From: Xenophilus aerolatus
Lineage (GTDB): Bacteria; Pseudomonadota; Gammaproteobacteria; Burkholderiales; Burkholderiaceae_C
Assembly: GCA_030418545.1 (NCBI GenBank)
Contig: QAIB01000001.1
Coordinates: 62,001 to 126,000 of the forward strand
Reading direction: 5' to 3'
Length of the DNA: 64,000 nt
Under the pieces are notes generated by a model that made no database searches, was not told the DNA's origin, and saw nothing but the letters and a program-made list of their open reading frames with translations. The first letter of the stretch is position 1, and the number at the start of each line of letters is the position of its first letter. Below are positions 32,989 through 41,910 of the stretch, piece by piece. The position numbers and the translations under genes are program-made.

Positions 32989-33894
32989 ATGCATATCGAG
33001 AAACTCGACCTCAATCTGCTGCGCCTGTTCGACGCCGTCTACCGCAGCCGCAACGTCGGTCGAGCGGCGGAGGCGCTGGGCATCACGCAGCCCGCGGCGA
33101 GCCATGGCCTGACACGCTTGCGGCTGGCGCTGGGCGATGCGCTGTTCACCCGCGCGCCGGGCGGCGTGGCGCCCACGCCGCGCGCCGAGCGGCTGGCCAC
33201 CGCGGTGCAGGCGGCGCTGGGCACGCTGGCGCAGGCCCTGGCCGAGCCGGGGCGCTTCGATCCGGCCACCTCGAGCCATAGCTTCCGCATCCACATGAGC
33301 GACATCGGCGAAGGCCGCTTCCTGCCGCCGCTGATGCAGCGCCTGCGCGAGACGGCGCCGGGCGTGCGGGTCGAGACGCTGCCGCTGCGCCCGGCCGAGA
33401 TCGCCGTGGCGCTCGACGAAGGGCGCATCGACTTCGCCTTCGGCTTCCTGCCGAAGGTGAAGGACACGCGGCGCCAGCACCTGCTGCAGGACCGCTACAT
33501 CGTGCTGCTGCGCGCCGATCACCCCTTCGCGCGCCGGCGCTTGCGCGGTGCCGCGCTGCTGAAGGCGTTGCGCACGCTCGCCTACGTGGCCGTGCGCACG
33601 CACACCGACACGCTACGCATCCTCGAACTGCTGGGGCTGGACGATCGCGTGCGGCTCGTGACCGAGCACTTCATGGTGCTGCCGGCGATCGTGCGCGAGA
33701 CCGACCTCGCGGTGGTCATGCCGCGCAACATCGCGCGTGGCTTCGGCGAAGGCGCGGGCTTCGCCATCGTGCAGCCGGACTTCCCGCTGCGCGATTTCGG
33801 CGTCTCGCTGCACTGGAGCCGGCGCTTCGAGGACGACGCGGCCAACCGCTGGCTGCGCCAGCTGATCGTGGGGCTGTTCGGCGAGGCGGGGTGA
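32989..33894 (+). CDS. LysR-family regulator, probable regulator of the ior operon
   Basis: This 301-residue regulator starts MHIEKLDLNLLRLFDAVYRS with the winged-helix at residues 18-45 (RNVGRAAEALGITQPAASHG). The remaining part is the periplasmic-binding-like effector domain, including FGFLPKVKDTRRQHLLQDR and AIVRETDLAVVMPRN. It is of the NodD/NahR-like group that starts EKLDLNLL. Three in-frame ATGs occur (32962, 32980, 32989); I choose the last. Its divergent position to iorA suggests that it controls the ior genes, with an aromatic acid as the likely inducer. Confidence 0.9.
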   Translation: MHIEKLDLNLLRLFDAVYRSRNVGRAAEALGITQPAASHGLTRLRLALGDALFTRAPGGVAPTPRAERLATAVQAALGTLAQALAEPGRFDPATSSHSFRIHMSDIGEGRFLPPLMQRLRETAPGVRVETLPLRPAEIAVALDEGRIDFAFGFLPKVKDTRRQHLLQDRYIVLLRADHPFARRRLRGAALLKALRTLAYVAVRTHTDTLRILELLGLDDRVRLVTEHFMVLPAIVRETDLAVVMPRNIARGFGEGAGFAIVQPDFPLRDFGVSLHWSRRFEDDAANRWLRQLIVGLFGEAG

Positions 33895-33912
33895 AGTGCC
33901 CCGCCGGAGCGC

Positions 33913-34341
33913 TCAGTCGATGCGCTCGAAGACGATGTCCTGCGCGCCTTCCCACAGCACCTTCACGCCCAGGGCGCGCAGGTTCTCCTTGCCTTCCACG
34001 ATGGTGAGGAAGTGATTGCCCGCAAGCTGACCCATCTTGCTGGCAAAGCTGCAGGCGCCGTAGGCCATGATGATCTCGGTCTCGCTGTAGCCGCCGGGGT
34101 AGAAGAGGATGTCGCCCACCGAGGGGTGACTGGTGTGGTTCTCGAAGCCCACCGGCTGGCCGCCGAGCTCGAGCTTCCATTCGCCCAGCGGCACCCAGCA
34201 GCCTTCGCCGCTCCAGCGCACGTGGATGATCTTCTGGCGGTAGGGCAGCAGCGTGAGGAAGGCTTCGACGGTCTTGGGCGCGTCGGGATGGGTTTCGGCG
34301 ATGAAGCTGTGGCCGGCGGCCTGGATGCGGATGCGGGTCAT
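33913..34341 (-). CDS. DUF3830 (cyclophilin-like) family protein
   Basis: This 142-residue protein matches the DUF3830 family with a cyclophilin-like beta-barrel. Characteristic segments are GEGCWVPLGEWKL, HTSHPSVGDILFYPGG and YSETEIIMAYGACSFASKMG. The family is often found next to hydantoinases, allantoinases or ABC transporters, but its role is not known to me. Here it is the last gene of a minus-strand run with an ABC ATPase and two DapA-type lyases, facing a plus-strand arm ending in a hydantoinase. That setting suggests a helper or small enzyme in ring-amide catabolism. Confidence 0.85.
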   Translation of the reverse strand: MTRIRIQAAGHSFIAETHPDAPKTVEAFLTLLPYRQKIIHVRWSGEGCWVPLGEWKLELGGQPVGFENHTSHPSVGDILFYPGGYSETEIIMAYGACSFASKMGQLAGNHFLTIVEGKENLRALGVKVLWEGAQDIVFERID

Positions 34342-34349
34342 GGGAAGGC

Positions 34350-35132
34350 TTAGTCGAGCAACTGGCTGAGAAAGAGGCGGGTGCGTTCGTGCTTTGGATT
34401 GCTGAAGAATTCCTCGGGCGGGGCCTGCTCGACGATGCTGCCGCGGTCCATGAAGATGACGCGGTTGGCCACCTGGCGCGCGAAGTTCATCTCGTGCGTG
34501 ACCGACAGCATGGTCATGCCGTCCTCGGCCAGCGACACCATGGTGTCGAGCACCTCCTTCACCATCTCGGGGTCGAGCGCCGAGGTCGGCTCGTCGAACA
34601 GCATCACCTTGGGGCCCATGCACAGGGCGCGCGCGATCGCCACGCGCTGCTGCTGGCCGCCCGAGAGTTCCGACGGGTACTTGTTCGCCTGCTCCGGGAT
34701 GCGCACGCGCTCCAGGTAGGCCATGGCCACGTCCTTTGCTTCCTTGGGCGTGTACTTCTTGCTCCAGATCGGCGCCAGCGTGCAGTTCTCGAGGATGGTG
34801 AGGTGCGGGAACAGGTTGAAGTGCTGGAACACCATGCCCACGTCGCGCCGCACGGCGTCGATGCGGCGCATGTCGTTGGTCAGCTCGATGCGGTTGACGA
34901 CGATGTTGCCGTCCTGGTGCTCCTCGAGCCGGTTGATGCAGCGAAGCAGCGTCGATTTGCCCGAACCCGAGGGGCCGCAGATCACGATGCGTTCGCCGCG
35001 CCGCACCTCGAGGTCGATGTCCTTGAGCACCTGGAAGTCGCCGTACCACTTCTGCACGCCGACCATGCGGATGACGAGTTCGCCCGCCTCGGGCGAGGGC
35101 GCCGGTGCGGTGGAGGATGGCAAGGGGTTCAT
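34350..35132 (-). CDS. ABC transporter ATP-binding protein, polar amino-acid type
   Basis: This 260-residue ATPase belongs to the GlnQ/HisP group. Walker A is [13 protein letters not shown] near residue 57, the Q-loop [12 protein letters not shown] near 105, the signature [16 protein letters not shown] near 155 and Walker [13 protein letters not shown] near 178, followed by the switch His in SVTHEM. It is one component of an importer whose binding protein (41911) and permease (42772) are encoded 7 kb away on the other arm of the cluster. It is nine bases from the DUF3830 gene, so co-transcribed. Confidence 0.94.
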   Translation of the reverse strand: MNPLPSSTAPAPSPEAGELVIRMVGVQKWYGDFQVLKDIDLEVRRGERIVICGPSGSGKSTLLRCINRLEEHQDGNIVVNRIELTNDMRRIDAVRRDVGMVFQHFNLFPHLTILENCTLAPIWSKKYTPKEAKDVAMAYLERVRIPEQANKYPSELSGGQQQRVAIARALCMGPKVMLFDEPTSALDPEMVKEVLDTMVSLAEDGMTMLSVTHEMNFARQVANRVIFMDRGSIVEQAPPEEFFSNPKHERTRLFLSQLLD

Positions 35133-35150
35133 GGCAATGGCTCCTGTGCT

Positions 35151-36047
35151 TCAGGACGACGGGGGGAGGGTGGCGCTCAGGCCCAGTTCGGCCACGATGC
35201 GGCGTGCGGCGGCATGGCCGTCGGCGCCCAGCGGCAGCCGTGGCGGCCGCGGGTTGCCCACCGGCAGGCCCATGGCCCCGAGCAGCGCCTTGGTGCCGGC
35301 CACGTAGGACTGGCCGGCCACGAAGTCGATCATGGGGAAGTGGCGGAAGGCGATCTCGCGGGCCTCCACGAAACGACCGGCCTGCACGAGGTCGTGAATG
35401 CGGGCCATCTCGCCCGGTGCACCGTTGGAGGGCACGGCGGCCCAGCCCACGGCACCTTCGACATACGACTCGTAGCCCATGATTCCGCCGAAGACGTTCA
35501 TGCGGCCGTCTGTGAGGCGCACGATGTCGCGCACGCGCGTCACTTCCAGCGTCGATTCCTTGATATAGCGGCAGTTGTCGATCTCCGACAACCGCGCCAC
35601 CAGCGACGGACGCAGGTCGATGTTGGTCACGGCCGGGTTGTTGTAGACCATGATCGGGATGCCGATCGCGTCCGAGATGGCGCGGTAGTGCGCCAGCACC
35701 TCGGCGTCGGTGGGCGTGCAGTAGAAGGGCGGCAGCACCATCACGCCGTCGGCGCCCAGCGCTTCGACCTGGCGGCTGCGGCGGATGGCCACGCGCGTGT
35801 CCTCGGCCGTGGTGCCGATGAGCACCGGCACGCGGCCCGCCGCACGGCGGATCACGGTGGCTGCGACCTGTTCGAACTCCTCGTCGCTCAGCGACAGGAA
35901 CTCGCCGGTCGAGCCGAGCGGGATGAGGCCGTGGATGCCGGCCTCGATCTGCCAGTCCACATAGCGTTCCAGCGTGGGGAGGTCCACCGCGCCTTCGGCG
36001 TCGAAGGGCGTGACCATGATGGTGTAGGTGCCGCGGAAGGTCTTCAT
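35151..36047 (-). CDS. DapA/NanA-family lyase (dihydrodipicolinate synthase-like), copy A
   Basis: This 298-residue TIM-barrel class I aldolase has the full family active site: GSTGEFLSLSDEE near residue 45, Tyr in IMVYNNPAV near 138, and Schiff-base Lys in RYIKESTLEV near 165. The start MKTFRGTYTIMVTPFDAEGA is typical. In this setting it is more likely a catabolic aldolase or hydratase-lyase acting on a 2-oxo acid than lysine-synthesis DapA. It is separated from copy B by 14 bases in the same operon. Confidence 0.9.
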   Translation of the reverse strand: MKTFRGTYTIMVTPFDAEGAVDLPTLERYVDWQIEAGIHGLIPLGSTGEFLSLSDEEFEQVAATVIRRAAGRVPVLIGTTAEDTRVAIRRSRQVEALGADGVMVLPPFYCTPTDAEVLAHYRAISDAIGIPIMVYNNPAVTNIDLRPSLVARLSEIDNCRYIKESTLEVTRVRDIVRLTDGRMNVFGGIMGYESYVEGAVGWAAVPSNGAPGEMARIHDLVQAGRFVEAREIAFRHFPMIDFVAGQSYVAGTKALLGAMGLPVGNPRPPRLPLGADGHAAARRIVAELGLSATLPPSS

Positions 36048-36061
36048 GTCGTCGTGTCCTT

Positions 36062-36994
36062 TCACGCGGCCAGCAGGCCTGCGGCGACCAGCGCGGCGTG
36101 GATGCGCGTCGTTTCCGCATCGTCCAGCGGCAGCAGCGGCAGGCGGGGCGCTGCGTGCGGCAGGCGCCCCAGCAGCTTGAGGGCGGTCTTCATGCGGTTG
36201 TGGATGTCGACGCCCGGCGCGCGGTAGAACGCGCGGCACAGCGGCACGAGCCGCGCATTCACCTCGCGCGCCTTGGCCAGGTCGCCGGCAGCCATCGCCT
36301 CGTGGAGCGCGACCAGCAGCGGCGCCGCCACGCTGCCCAGCCCCGACAGGATGCCGTCGCCGCCATAGGCCAGCGAGGCCATCAGCCAGCCGTTGTTGCT
36401 GCTGAGCATGGCCACCGGGCGCGGCAGGCCGCGCAGCACGGCCAGCACGTCTTCGTAGAGCTCGGGCGAATCGCTGCCGTCCTTCACGCCGACGATCTGC
36501 GGCATCTCTTCGCACAGGCGCTGCATCAGCGTCGGCGCGAAGGCCTGGCCCGAGGCGCGCGAGAGCTGGAACAGCACGATCGGCAGGTCGCTCGCGGCCG
36601 CCACGTCGCCGACGAAGCGGCGGACCATGTCGGGCCGCAGCGCGGCGCCGTTGGCGAAGAGCGCGGGCGGGAAGAGCAGCAGGCCGCTCGCGCCGGAGGC
36701 TGCGGCCTCGCGGGCCAGCCGGCAGGCGTCGCGCGGGTCTTCCGCCACCACGCCGGCCACCACGGGCACGTCGCCGGCCGCCTCGGCCGCCAGCGCGATC
36801 ACGTCGCTGCGCTCGGCGAAGTCGAGCGAGCTCGTCTCGCCCGCATGGCCGTTGACGACCACGGCGCGCACGCCGCGCGTGCCGGCGACTTGAGCGACAT
36901 GGGCCTGGAGCGCGGCGGCGTCGATGCCGCCTTCAGGCGTGAAAGGGGTGAGGGTGGCAGGCCAGACGCCGCCGCCGGAGAGATGCAAGGCCAT
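36062..36994 (-). CDS. DapA/NanA-family lyase-like protein, copy B, with changed active site
   Basis: This 310-residue protein has the same fold (start MALHLSGGGVWPATLTPFTP) and the Schiff-base Lys in QIVGVKDGSD near 170. The catalytic Tyr position reads LPIVLFQLSRAS, that is Phe/Gln instead of the YNxP motif, and the GSTGE loop reads VNGHAGETSS. The chemistry may therefore differ from normal members. It is the first gene of the minus-strand arm; its ATG is 43 bases from a LacI-type operator palindrome at 37037. Confidence 0.85.
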   Translation of the reverse strand: MALHLSGGGVWPATLTPFTPEGGIDAAALQAHVAQVAGTRGVRAVVVNGHAGETSSLDFAERSDVIALAAEAAGDVPVVAGVVAEDPRDACRLAREAAASGASGLLLFPPALFANGAALRPDMVRRFVGDVAAASDLPIVLFQLSRASGQAFAPTLMQRLCEEMPQIVGVKDGSDSPELYEDVLAVLRGLPRPVAMLSSNNGWLMASLAYGGDGILSGLGSVAAPLLVALHEAMAAGDLAKAREVNARLVPLCRAFYRAPGVDIHNRMKTALKLLGRLPHAAPRLPLLPLDDAETTRIHAALVAAGLLAA

Positions 36995-37036
36995 GTCGAT
37001 CCACGGGTCGATGAAGACGGTCAGTATGAAACATCA

Positions 37037-37052
37037 TTGCAATCGATTGCAA
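37037..37052. promoter_or_regulatory. LacI-type operator palindrome 1
   Basis: TTGCAATCGATTGCAA is a perfect 16-base palindrome with the central CG typical of LacI/GalR sites. It lies close to the start of the minus-strand arm. Confidence 0.82.
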
Positions 37053-37125
37053 ATAAATCGGTATGAGTCCGACTGTAGCGTCATGGAATTGCAATTTGCG
37101 CCTTTGCAGCGTTAGGATCTGGCAA

Positions 37126-37139
37126 TGCAATCGATTGCA
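37126..37139. promoter_or_regulatory. LacI-type operator palindrome 2
   Basis: TGCAATCGATTGCA, a perfect 14-base palindrome with the same core as the site at 37037 (87-89 bases between centres), lies 39 bases before the lacI-type gene. A partial related half-site AATTGCAATT is at 37087-37096. Spacing suits DNA looping by a tetramer or dimer pair. Confidence 0.82.
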
Positions 37140-37177
37140 ATCAATGCCCAATTTTGGGGCGCCCGAAGGAATGCACC

Positions 37178-38188
37178 ATGGCGGTGACCTTGCGCGACGT
37201 CGCGCGGGCCGCCGACGTCTCGGTGGCCACGGCCTCCCGGGCCCTCGCGGGCTCCAGCCTCATCAACCACGCGACCCAGCGCCATGTGGTGCAGGTCGCG
37301 GCGGCGCTGGGCTACCGCACCAACACCTTCGCCCGCGCGCTCAAGACGAAGAGCTCGCGGCTGGTCGGCCTCACGGTCCACAACCTCGACAACGCCTCCT
37401 TCCAGGTGCTGGCCTCGGTGGTCCAGGCGCGCGTGCAGGCGGCGGGCTACCAGGTCATCCTCAGCATCAGCGGCGACGACCCGGTGCAGGAAAAGGAGAT
37501 CCTGCGCACGTTGGTCGACCACGGTGTCGATGGCCTGATCGCCGTGCCCACCGGCGCCAACGGCGCACAGCTGCTGGCCATGGAGCACGCCGAGATCCCG
37601 GTCATTTGCGCGGTGCGCCGGGTCGAGGGCGCCACGCTCGAATCGGTGCTGGCCGGCGACCTCGACGGCGCCTACAACGGCACCCGTCACCTGCTGGGGC
37701 TGGGCCACCGGCGCATCGGGCTGATCGTCGGCCCCGGCGAGACCACCTCCGGCAAGGAGCGCCTGGCGGGCTACCGCCGGGCCATGCAGGAAGCGGGCCT
37801 GCCCATCGACCCCGCCCTGGTCCAGACCGGCCGCTACCTGCCGGCCACCGGCGTCGCCGCGGCCAACGCCCTGCTGTCGCTGCCCGAGCCGCCGACGGCA
37901 CTGTTCGTTGCCAACCATGAATCCTCGGTGGGCGTGCTGCGCGTGATCGCCGAGCGCGGCATCTCGGTGCCGCAGGAGCTGTCGCTGCTCTTCTACGAGG
38001 ACTCGCCCTGGTTCGAGTGGCAGCGCCCGGCCATCAGCGTGGTGGACAGCGGCGCCACCGAAATGGCCAACCTCGCCGTCGACCGCCTGATGCAGCGCCT
38101 GGGCGGCGTCGCCAACAGCGGCCGCGAATACCGCGTGGGCTCGCGCCTGATCGAGCGCGCGTCCTGCCTGAACCTCTCCAACCCCTGA
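37178..38188 (+). CDS. LacI-family transcriptional regulator of the divergent catabolic cluster
   Basis: This 336-residue regulator has an N-terminal HTH of LacI type (VTLRDVARAADVSVATASRA) with the hinge YRTNTFARALKTKSS near residue 47. The ribose-binding-like core follows, including RLVGLTVHNLDNASFQVLAS and GHRRIGLIVGPGETTSGKER. AAGGA precedes the ATG at 37178 by eight bases. Two palindromes upstream are its likely binding sites, so it should control both arms (36994 downward and 38194 upward) in response to an unknown small molecule. Confidence 0.93.
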   Translation: MAVTLRDVARAADVSVATASRALAGSSLINHATQRHVVQVAAALGYRTNTFARALKTKSSRLVGLTVHNLDNASFQVLASVVQARVQAAGYQVILSISGDDPVQEKEILRTLVDHGVDGLIAVPTGANGAQLLAMEHAEIPVICAVRRVEGATLESVLAGDLDGAYNGTRHLLGLGHRRIGLIVGPGETTSGKERLAGYRRAMQEAGLPIDPALVQTGRYLPATGVAAANALLSLPEPPTALFVANHESSVGVLRVIAERGISVPQELSLLFYEDSPWFEWQRPAISVVDSGATEMANLAVDRLMQRLGGVANSGREYRVGSRLIERASCLNLSNP

Positions 38189-38193
38189 ACCGC

Positions 38194-38586
38194 ATGCCTT
38201 ACGTCGAAATCCTGGCGCCCCGCGCCGACAGCTCCCGCAAACGAGAACTCGCCGGCGTCGTGACGCGCGGCATCGTCGACGGCTTCGGCGTCGAGCCGTC
38301 CACCGTCACCCTCTACTTTCAATCCATCGCGCCCGCCGACTATGCGCACGAAGGCGAGCTGGGCCGGCCCGACACCGGCTCGCGCGTGTTCGTGAAGGTG
38401 CACGCCTACCGCCGCAGCGCGGACCAGCGGCGCGCCGTCGCCGAGGCCGTCACGCCGGCCCTGGCCGCCTGCTTCGACACCACCGGCCACAACGTGGCGG
38501 TGTATTTCCTCGACCGCGAGCGCGACGAGGTTGCGCACGACGGCCACCTCGCCAGCGACGAACCGGTCGCCCACCCCGCCGCCTGA
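38194..38586 (+). CDS. Tautomerase-superfamily protein
   Basis: This 130-residue protein starts MPYVEILAPRADSSRKRELA; after Met removal the N-terminal Pro would be the catalytic base of 4-oxalocrotonate-tautomerase-like enzymes. The sequence continues VTRGIVDGFGVEPSTVTLYF and is longer than a 62-residue 4-OT, with a tail after YFLDRERDEVAHDG. It is five bases after the lacI gene and eight before the acyl-CoA dehydrogenase gene. It may isomerise an enol/keto intermediate made in this pathway. Confidence 0.82.
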   Translation: MPYVEILAPRADSSRKRELAGVVTRGIVDGFGVEPSTVTLYFQSIAPADYAHEGELGRPDTGSRVFVKVHAYRRSADQRRAVAEAVTPALAACFDTTGHNVAVYFLDRERDEVAHDGHLASDEPVAHPAA

Positions 38587-38593
38587 GCCCGAC

Positions 38594-39736
38594 ATGAGCC
38601 ACTTCTACACCGAAGACCAGATCTCCCTGCGCGACACCGCGCGCCGCTTCGCCGAGGCCGAGGTGCTGCCGCGCGCCGCCGCCATCGACCGCGAAGATGT
38701 TTTCGACCGCACCATCTACCGCGGCATGGCCGAGCTCGGCCTGTTCGGCACCAGCCTGCCCGAGGCTGCCGGTGGCTCGGGCTTCGACACCGTCGGCACC
38801 TGCCTGGTGATGGAAGAGCTGGCCCGCTGCTCGGGCGCGATCGGCAATGCCTTTGCCATCCCGGTCGAGGCGGCGCTCTTCCTGCACCACCACGGCAACG
38901 AGAGCCAGAAAGCGCTGATCCCCGGCATCCTCGACGGCTCCATCCTCATGGCCACGGCCATGACCGAGCCCGACTACGGTTCGGACACCGCCAGCATCAC
39001 CACCTCGGCCCGGCGCACGGCCGACGGCTGGGTCATCAACGGCACCAAGGCCTGGGTCACGCTGGGCGGCGTGGCCGACCGCATCATGGTCTTCGCGCGC
39101 ACCGGCAAGGACGCGGGCCACAAGGGCATCAGCTGCTTCATGGTCGACGCGCGCCAGAAGGGCGTGAGCCGCGGCAAGAACGAGGAGCTGCTGGGCATGC
39201 ACGGCCTGGAGGACTGCCAGATCATCCTCGAGGACGTGCGGGTGCCCGAGGACGCCATGATCGGCGCCGAGAACACGGCCTTCAAGACGGCCATGGGCAA
39301 CTTCAACTTCAGCCGGCTGCTGATGTCGTCCATGGCCCTGGGCATGGCGCAGGCGGCGATGGAAGACGCCGTGGCCTACGCCACCACGCGCAAGCAGTTC
39401 GGCGGCCCGATCATGGGCTTCCAGGCCATCCAGTTCATGGTGGCCGACATGTCCACCGACATCGCCGCCGCGCGCCTGCTGATCCACCACGCGGCGCGCC
39501 TGTACGACGCCGGCCAGCCCTACGCCAAGGAAGCCGCGCACGCCAAGCTCTTCACCACCGACATGGCGATGAAGCACGTGTCGAACGCGCTGCAGATCCA
39601 CGGCGGCAACGGCTACTCGCGCGATTACCGCATCGAGCGTCTGTTCCGCGACGTGCGCCTGGCGCAGATCTACGAAGGCACCAACCAGATCCAGCGCGTG
39701 ATCATCGCGCGCCAGGTCGAGAAAGAACTGGCCTGA
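38594..39736 (+). CDS. Acyl-CoA dehydrogenase
   Basis: This 380-residue flavoprotein oxidises an acyl-CoA to the enoyl-CoA. It has the FAD-contact segment TAMTEPDYGSDTASI near residue 118, KAWVTLGGVADRIMV near 150, RKQFGGPIMGFQAIQFM near 260 and QIHGGNGYSRDYRIER near 335. The catalytic Glu is present in QIYEGTNQIQR near 364, so it is an active dehydrogenase rather than a monooxygenase-type relative. Substrate chain is unknown; together with the CoA-transferase and MaoC genes it suggests oxidation of a short acid after CoA activation. Confidence 0.93.
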   Translation: MSHFYTEDQISLRDTARRFAEAEVLPRAAAIDREDVFDRTIYRGMAELGLFGTSLPEAAGGSGFDTVGTCLVMEELARCSGAIGNAFAIPVEAALFLHHHGNESQKALIPGILDGSILMATAMTEPDYGSDTASITTSARRTADGWVINGTKAWVTLGGVADRIMVFARTGKDAGHKGISCFMVDARQKGVSRGKNEELLGMHGLEDCQIILEDVRVPEDAMIGAENTAFKTAMGNFNFSRLLMSSMALGMAQAAMEDAVAYATTRKQFGGPIMGFQAIQFMVADMSTDIAAARLLIHHAARLYDAGQPYAKEAAHAKLFTTDMAMKHVSNALQIHGGNGYSRDYRIERLFRDVRLAQIYEGTNQIQRVIIARQVEKELA

Positions 39737-39747
39737 GGGAGCGCGCC

Positions 39748-41355
39748 ATGATCAGTTGCATCACGGCCGACGAGGCCGCAGCCCTCATCCGCGACGGTGA
39801 TTTCGTCATCACCGGCGGCAACGGCGGCTCCGGCGTGCCCGAAGCGCTCTTCGAGGCCGTCGAGCGCCGCTTCCTCGCCGGCCATGGGCCGCAGGCCATC
39901 ACGCTCTTCCACATCACCGGCGTGGGCGCGCTGACCGAGAAGGGACTGTGCCGCTTCGCTCATCCGGGCCTGGTCAAGCGAGTGATCGGCGGCAACTTCG
40001 GCATGCAGCTTCCGTTCATCCAGATGATCGTGAACAACGAGGTCGAGGCGTACAACTTTCCCCAGGGCGTGATGACGCACCTGTGCCGCGCGATGGCCGG
40101 CCGCCAGCCGGGCATCCTCACGCACGTGGGCCTGGGCACCTACATGGACCCGGAGCAGGACGGCGGCCGCATGAACGCGCGCACCACCGAGCCGCTGGTC
40201 GAGCGCGTGCACGTGGCCGGTGCCGACTACCTCTTCTACCGCGCGCCGGGCGTGCCCACGGTCGCGCTCATCCGCGGCACCTCGGTCGACGAGGACGGCT
40301 ATGTCAGCATGGAGCACGAGGCCACCGCACGCGAGGACCTGTCGATGGCGCAGGCGGTGCACAACGCCGGCGGCCTGGTGATCTGCCAGGTCAAGCGCCG
40401 CGTGCGCCGCGGCACGCTCCATCCGCACATGGTGAAGATCCCCGGCTTCCTGATCGATCACGTGGTGGTCGAGCCCGAACAGCTGCAGACCTACACCACG
40501 CGCTACGACCCGGCCCGCTGCGGCGAGACGCGCCTGCCGGCCTCGGGCATCGCGCCCGACCCGCTGGACGCGCGCCGCGTCATCGCGCGCCGCGCCGCCT
40601 TCGAACTGCGCCCCGGCGACGTGGTCAACCTGGGCGTCGGCATCTCGGCCATGATCCCCAACGTCGCCGCGGAAGAGGGCATCGACGAACTGATCACGCT
40701 CACCGTGGAGTCGGGCGTGGTGGGCGGCGTGCCGGGGCATGCCCGCGAGTTCGGCACGGCCGTAAACCCGCGCGTCATCCTCGACCAGGGCTACCAGTTC
40801 GACTTCTACGACGGCGGCGGCCTCAGCTGCGCCTTCCTGTCCTTCGCCGAGGTCGATGCCGAAGGCAACGTCAACGTGACGCGCTTCGGCCGCCGCTACG
40901 ACGGCGCGGGCGGCTTCATCAACATCACGCAGAACACGCGGCGGCTGGTGTTCAGCGGCTCGCTCACCGGCGGCGACGCCGACGTGCGGGTGGAGGGCGG
41001 CCAGCTCGCGATCCATCGCGACGGCAGGTTCCGCAAGTTCGTGCCCACCGTGGGGCAGATCAGCTTCTCGGGCAAGCTCGCACGCGAGCGCGGCCAGCAG
41101 GTGAGCTTCGTCACCGACCGTGCCGTCTTTGAGCTCGAGGCCGACGGCATCGTGCTGACCGAGATCGCACCGGGCGTACGGCTGAAGGAGGACGTGCTCG
41201 ACCACGTCGGCTTCGAGGTGCGCGTGAGCGAGCCGCTCAGGACGATGGATGCGCGCATCTTCCGCGCCGGGCCGATGGGCCTGCACGATGCCTTCGTCGC
41301 ACAGCCGCCGCGCCACGTCGCCCGCGATGCGGCAACAGCGGAGGCCGCACGATGA
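39748..41355 (+). CDS. Acyl-CoA:acetate/3-ketoacid CoA-transferase (fused subunits)
   Basis: This 535-residue protein joins the alpha and beta halves of family I CoA-transferases, like propionate CoA-transferase. The alpha part has FVITGGNGGSGVPEALFEAV near residue 25. The beta part has the catalytic Glu in ITLTVESGVVGGVPGHA near 315, and NVNVTRFGRRYDGAGGFINI follows. It would activate a carboxylic acid with CoA from a donor such as acetyl-CoA. It overlaps the next gene by four bases (ATGA), so translation is coupled. Confidence 0.92.
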   Translation: MISCITADEAAALIRDGDFVITGGNGGSGVPEALFEAVERRFLAGHGPQAITLFHITGVGALTEKGLCRFAHPGLVKRVIGGNFGMQLPFIQMIVNNEVEAYNFPQGVMTHLCRAMAGRQPGILTHVGLGTYMDPEQDGGRMNARTTEPLVERVHVAGADYLFYRAPGVPTVALIRGTSVDEDGYVSMEHEATAREDLSMAQAVHNAGGLVICQVKRRVRRGTLHPHMVKIPGFLIDHVVVEPEQLQTYTTRYDPARCGETRLPASGIAPDPLDARRVIARRAAFELRPGDVVNLGVGISAMIPNVAAEEGIDELITLTVESGVVGGVPGHAREFGTAVNPRVILDQGYQFDFYDGGGLSCAFLSFAEVDAEGNVNVTRFGRRYDGAGGFINITQNTRRLVFSGSLTGGDADVRVEGGQLAIHRDGRFRKFVPTVGQISFSGKLARERGQQVSFVTDRAVFELEADGIVLTEIAPGVRLKEDVLDHVGFEVRVSEPLRTMDARIFRAGPMGLHDAFVAQPPRHVARDAATAEAAR

Positions 41356-41819
41356 ACGCGTCGAAGGAACTGTGGTTCGAGGACGTGGTCGTCGGCACCG
41401 AAATGCGCAGCGATGCGCACACCGTCAGTGCGGAGGCGATCGCGCAGTTCTGCGACCTCACGCAGGACCACCATCCGTTGCACACCGATGCGGCCTATGC
41501 GAAGTCGCGCGGCTTCCCGGGCGTGATTGCACACGGCCTCTTCGGCCTGTCGCTCATGGAAGGCCTGAAGACCGCGATGGGCCTGTACGAGACCAGCTCC
41601 ATCGCCTCGCTGGGTTGGGACGGCGTGCGCTTCGTGCGGCCCGTTGTCGCCGGCGACGAGGTGCATGTGAGCTTCCGCTTCGTCGACAAGCGCCTGTCGT
41701 CCAAGGGCGGGCGCGGCGTGGTGACCGAGGCCCTGCAGCTCGTCAATCAACGTGGCGAATGCGTCATCGAGGCACAGCATGCAGCGCTCGTCGCGTGCCG
41801 CAACGACGCAGCGCATTGA
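41352..41819 (+). CDS. MaoC-family (R)-specific enoyl-CoA hydratase
   Basis: This 155-residue hotdog-fold protein has the MaoC hydratase motif: TQDHHPLHTDAAYAKSRGFP with catalytic Asp and His near residues 39-44, then GVIAHGLFGLSLMEGL. It would hydrate the enoyl-CoA formed by the dehydrogenase two genes upstream. The protein is of a single hotdog unit and normal length. Downstream bases 41820-41910 contain a T-rich stretch but no clear hairpin. Confidence 0.92.
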   Translation: MNASKELWFEDVVVGTEMRSDAHTVSAEAIAQFCDLTQDHHPLHTDAAYAKSRGFPGVIAHGLFGLSLMEGLKTAMGLYETSSIASLGWDGVRFVRPVVAGDEVHVSFRFVDKRLSSKGGRGVVTEALQLVNQRGECVIEAQHAALVACRNDAAH

Positions 41820-41910
41820 ATCGAATTCTTTTTCTTCCTTTTCGCTCCTGCGTGCCCGCTTCTTGCTAACTGCCTCCTGTTCTTCAACAACCCCGCTCCA
41901 TCGCTCCATC

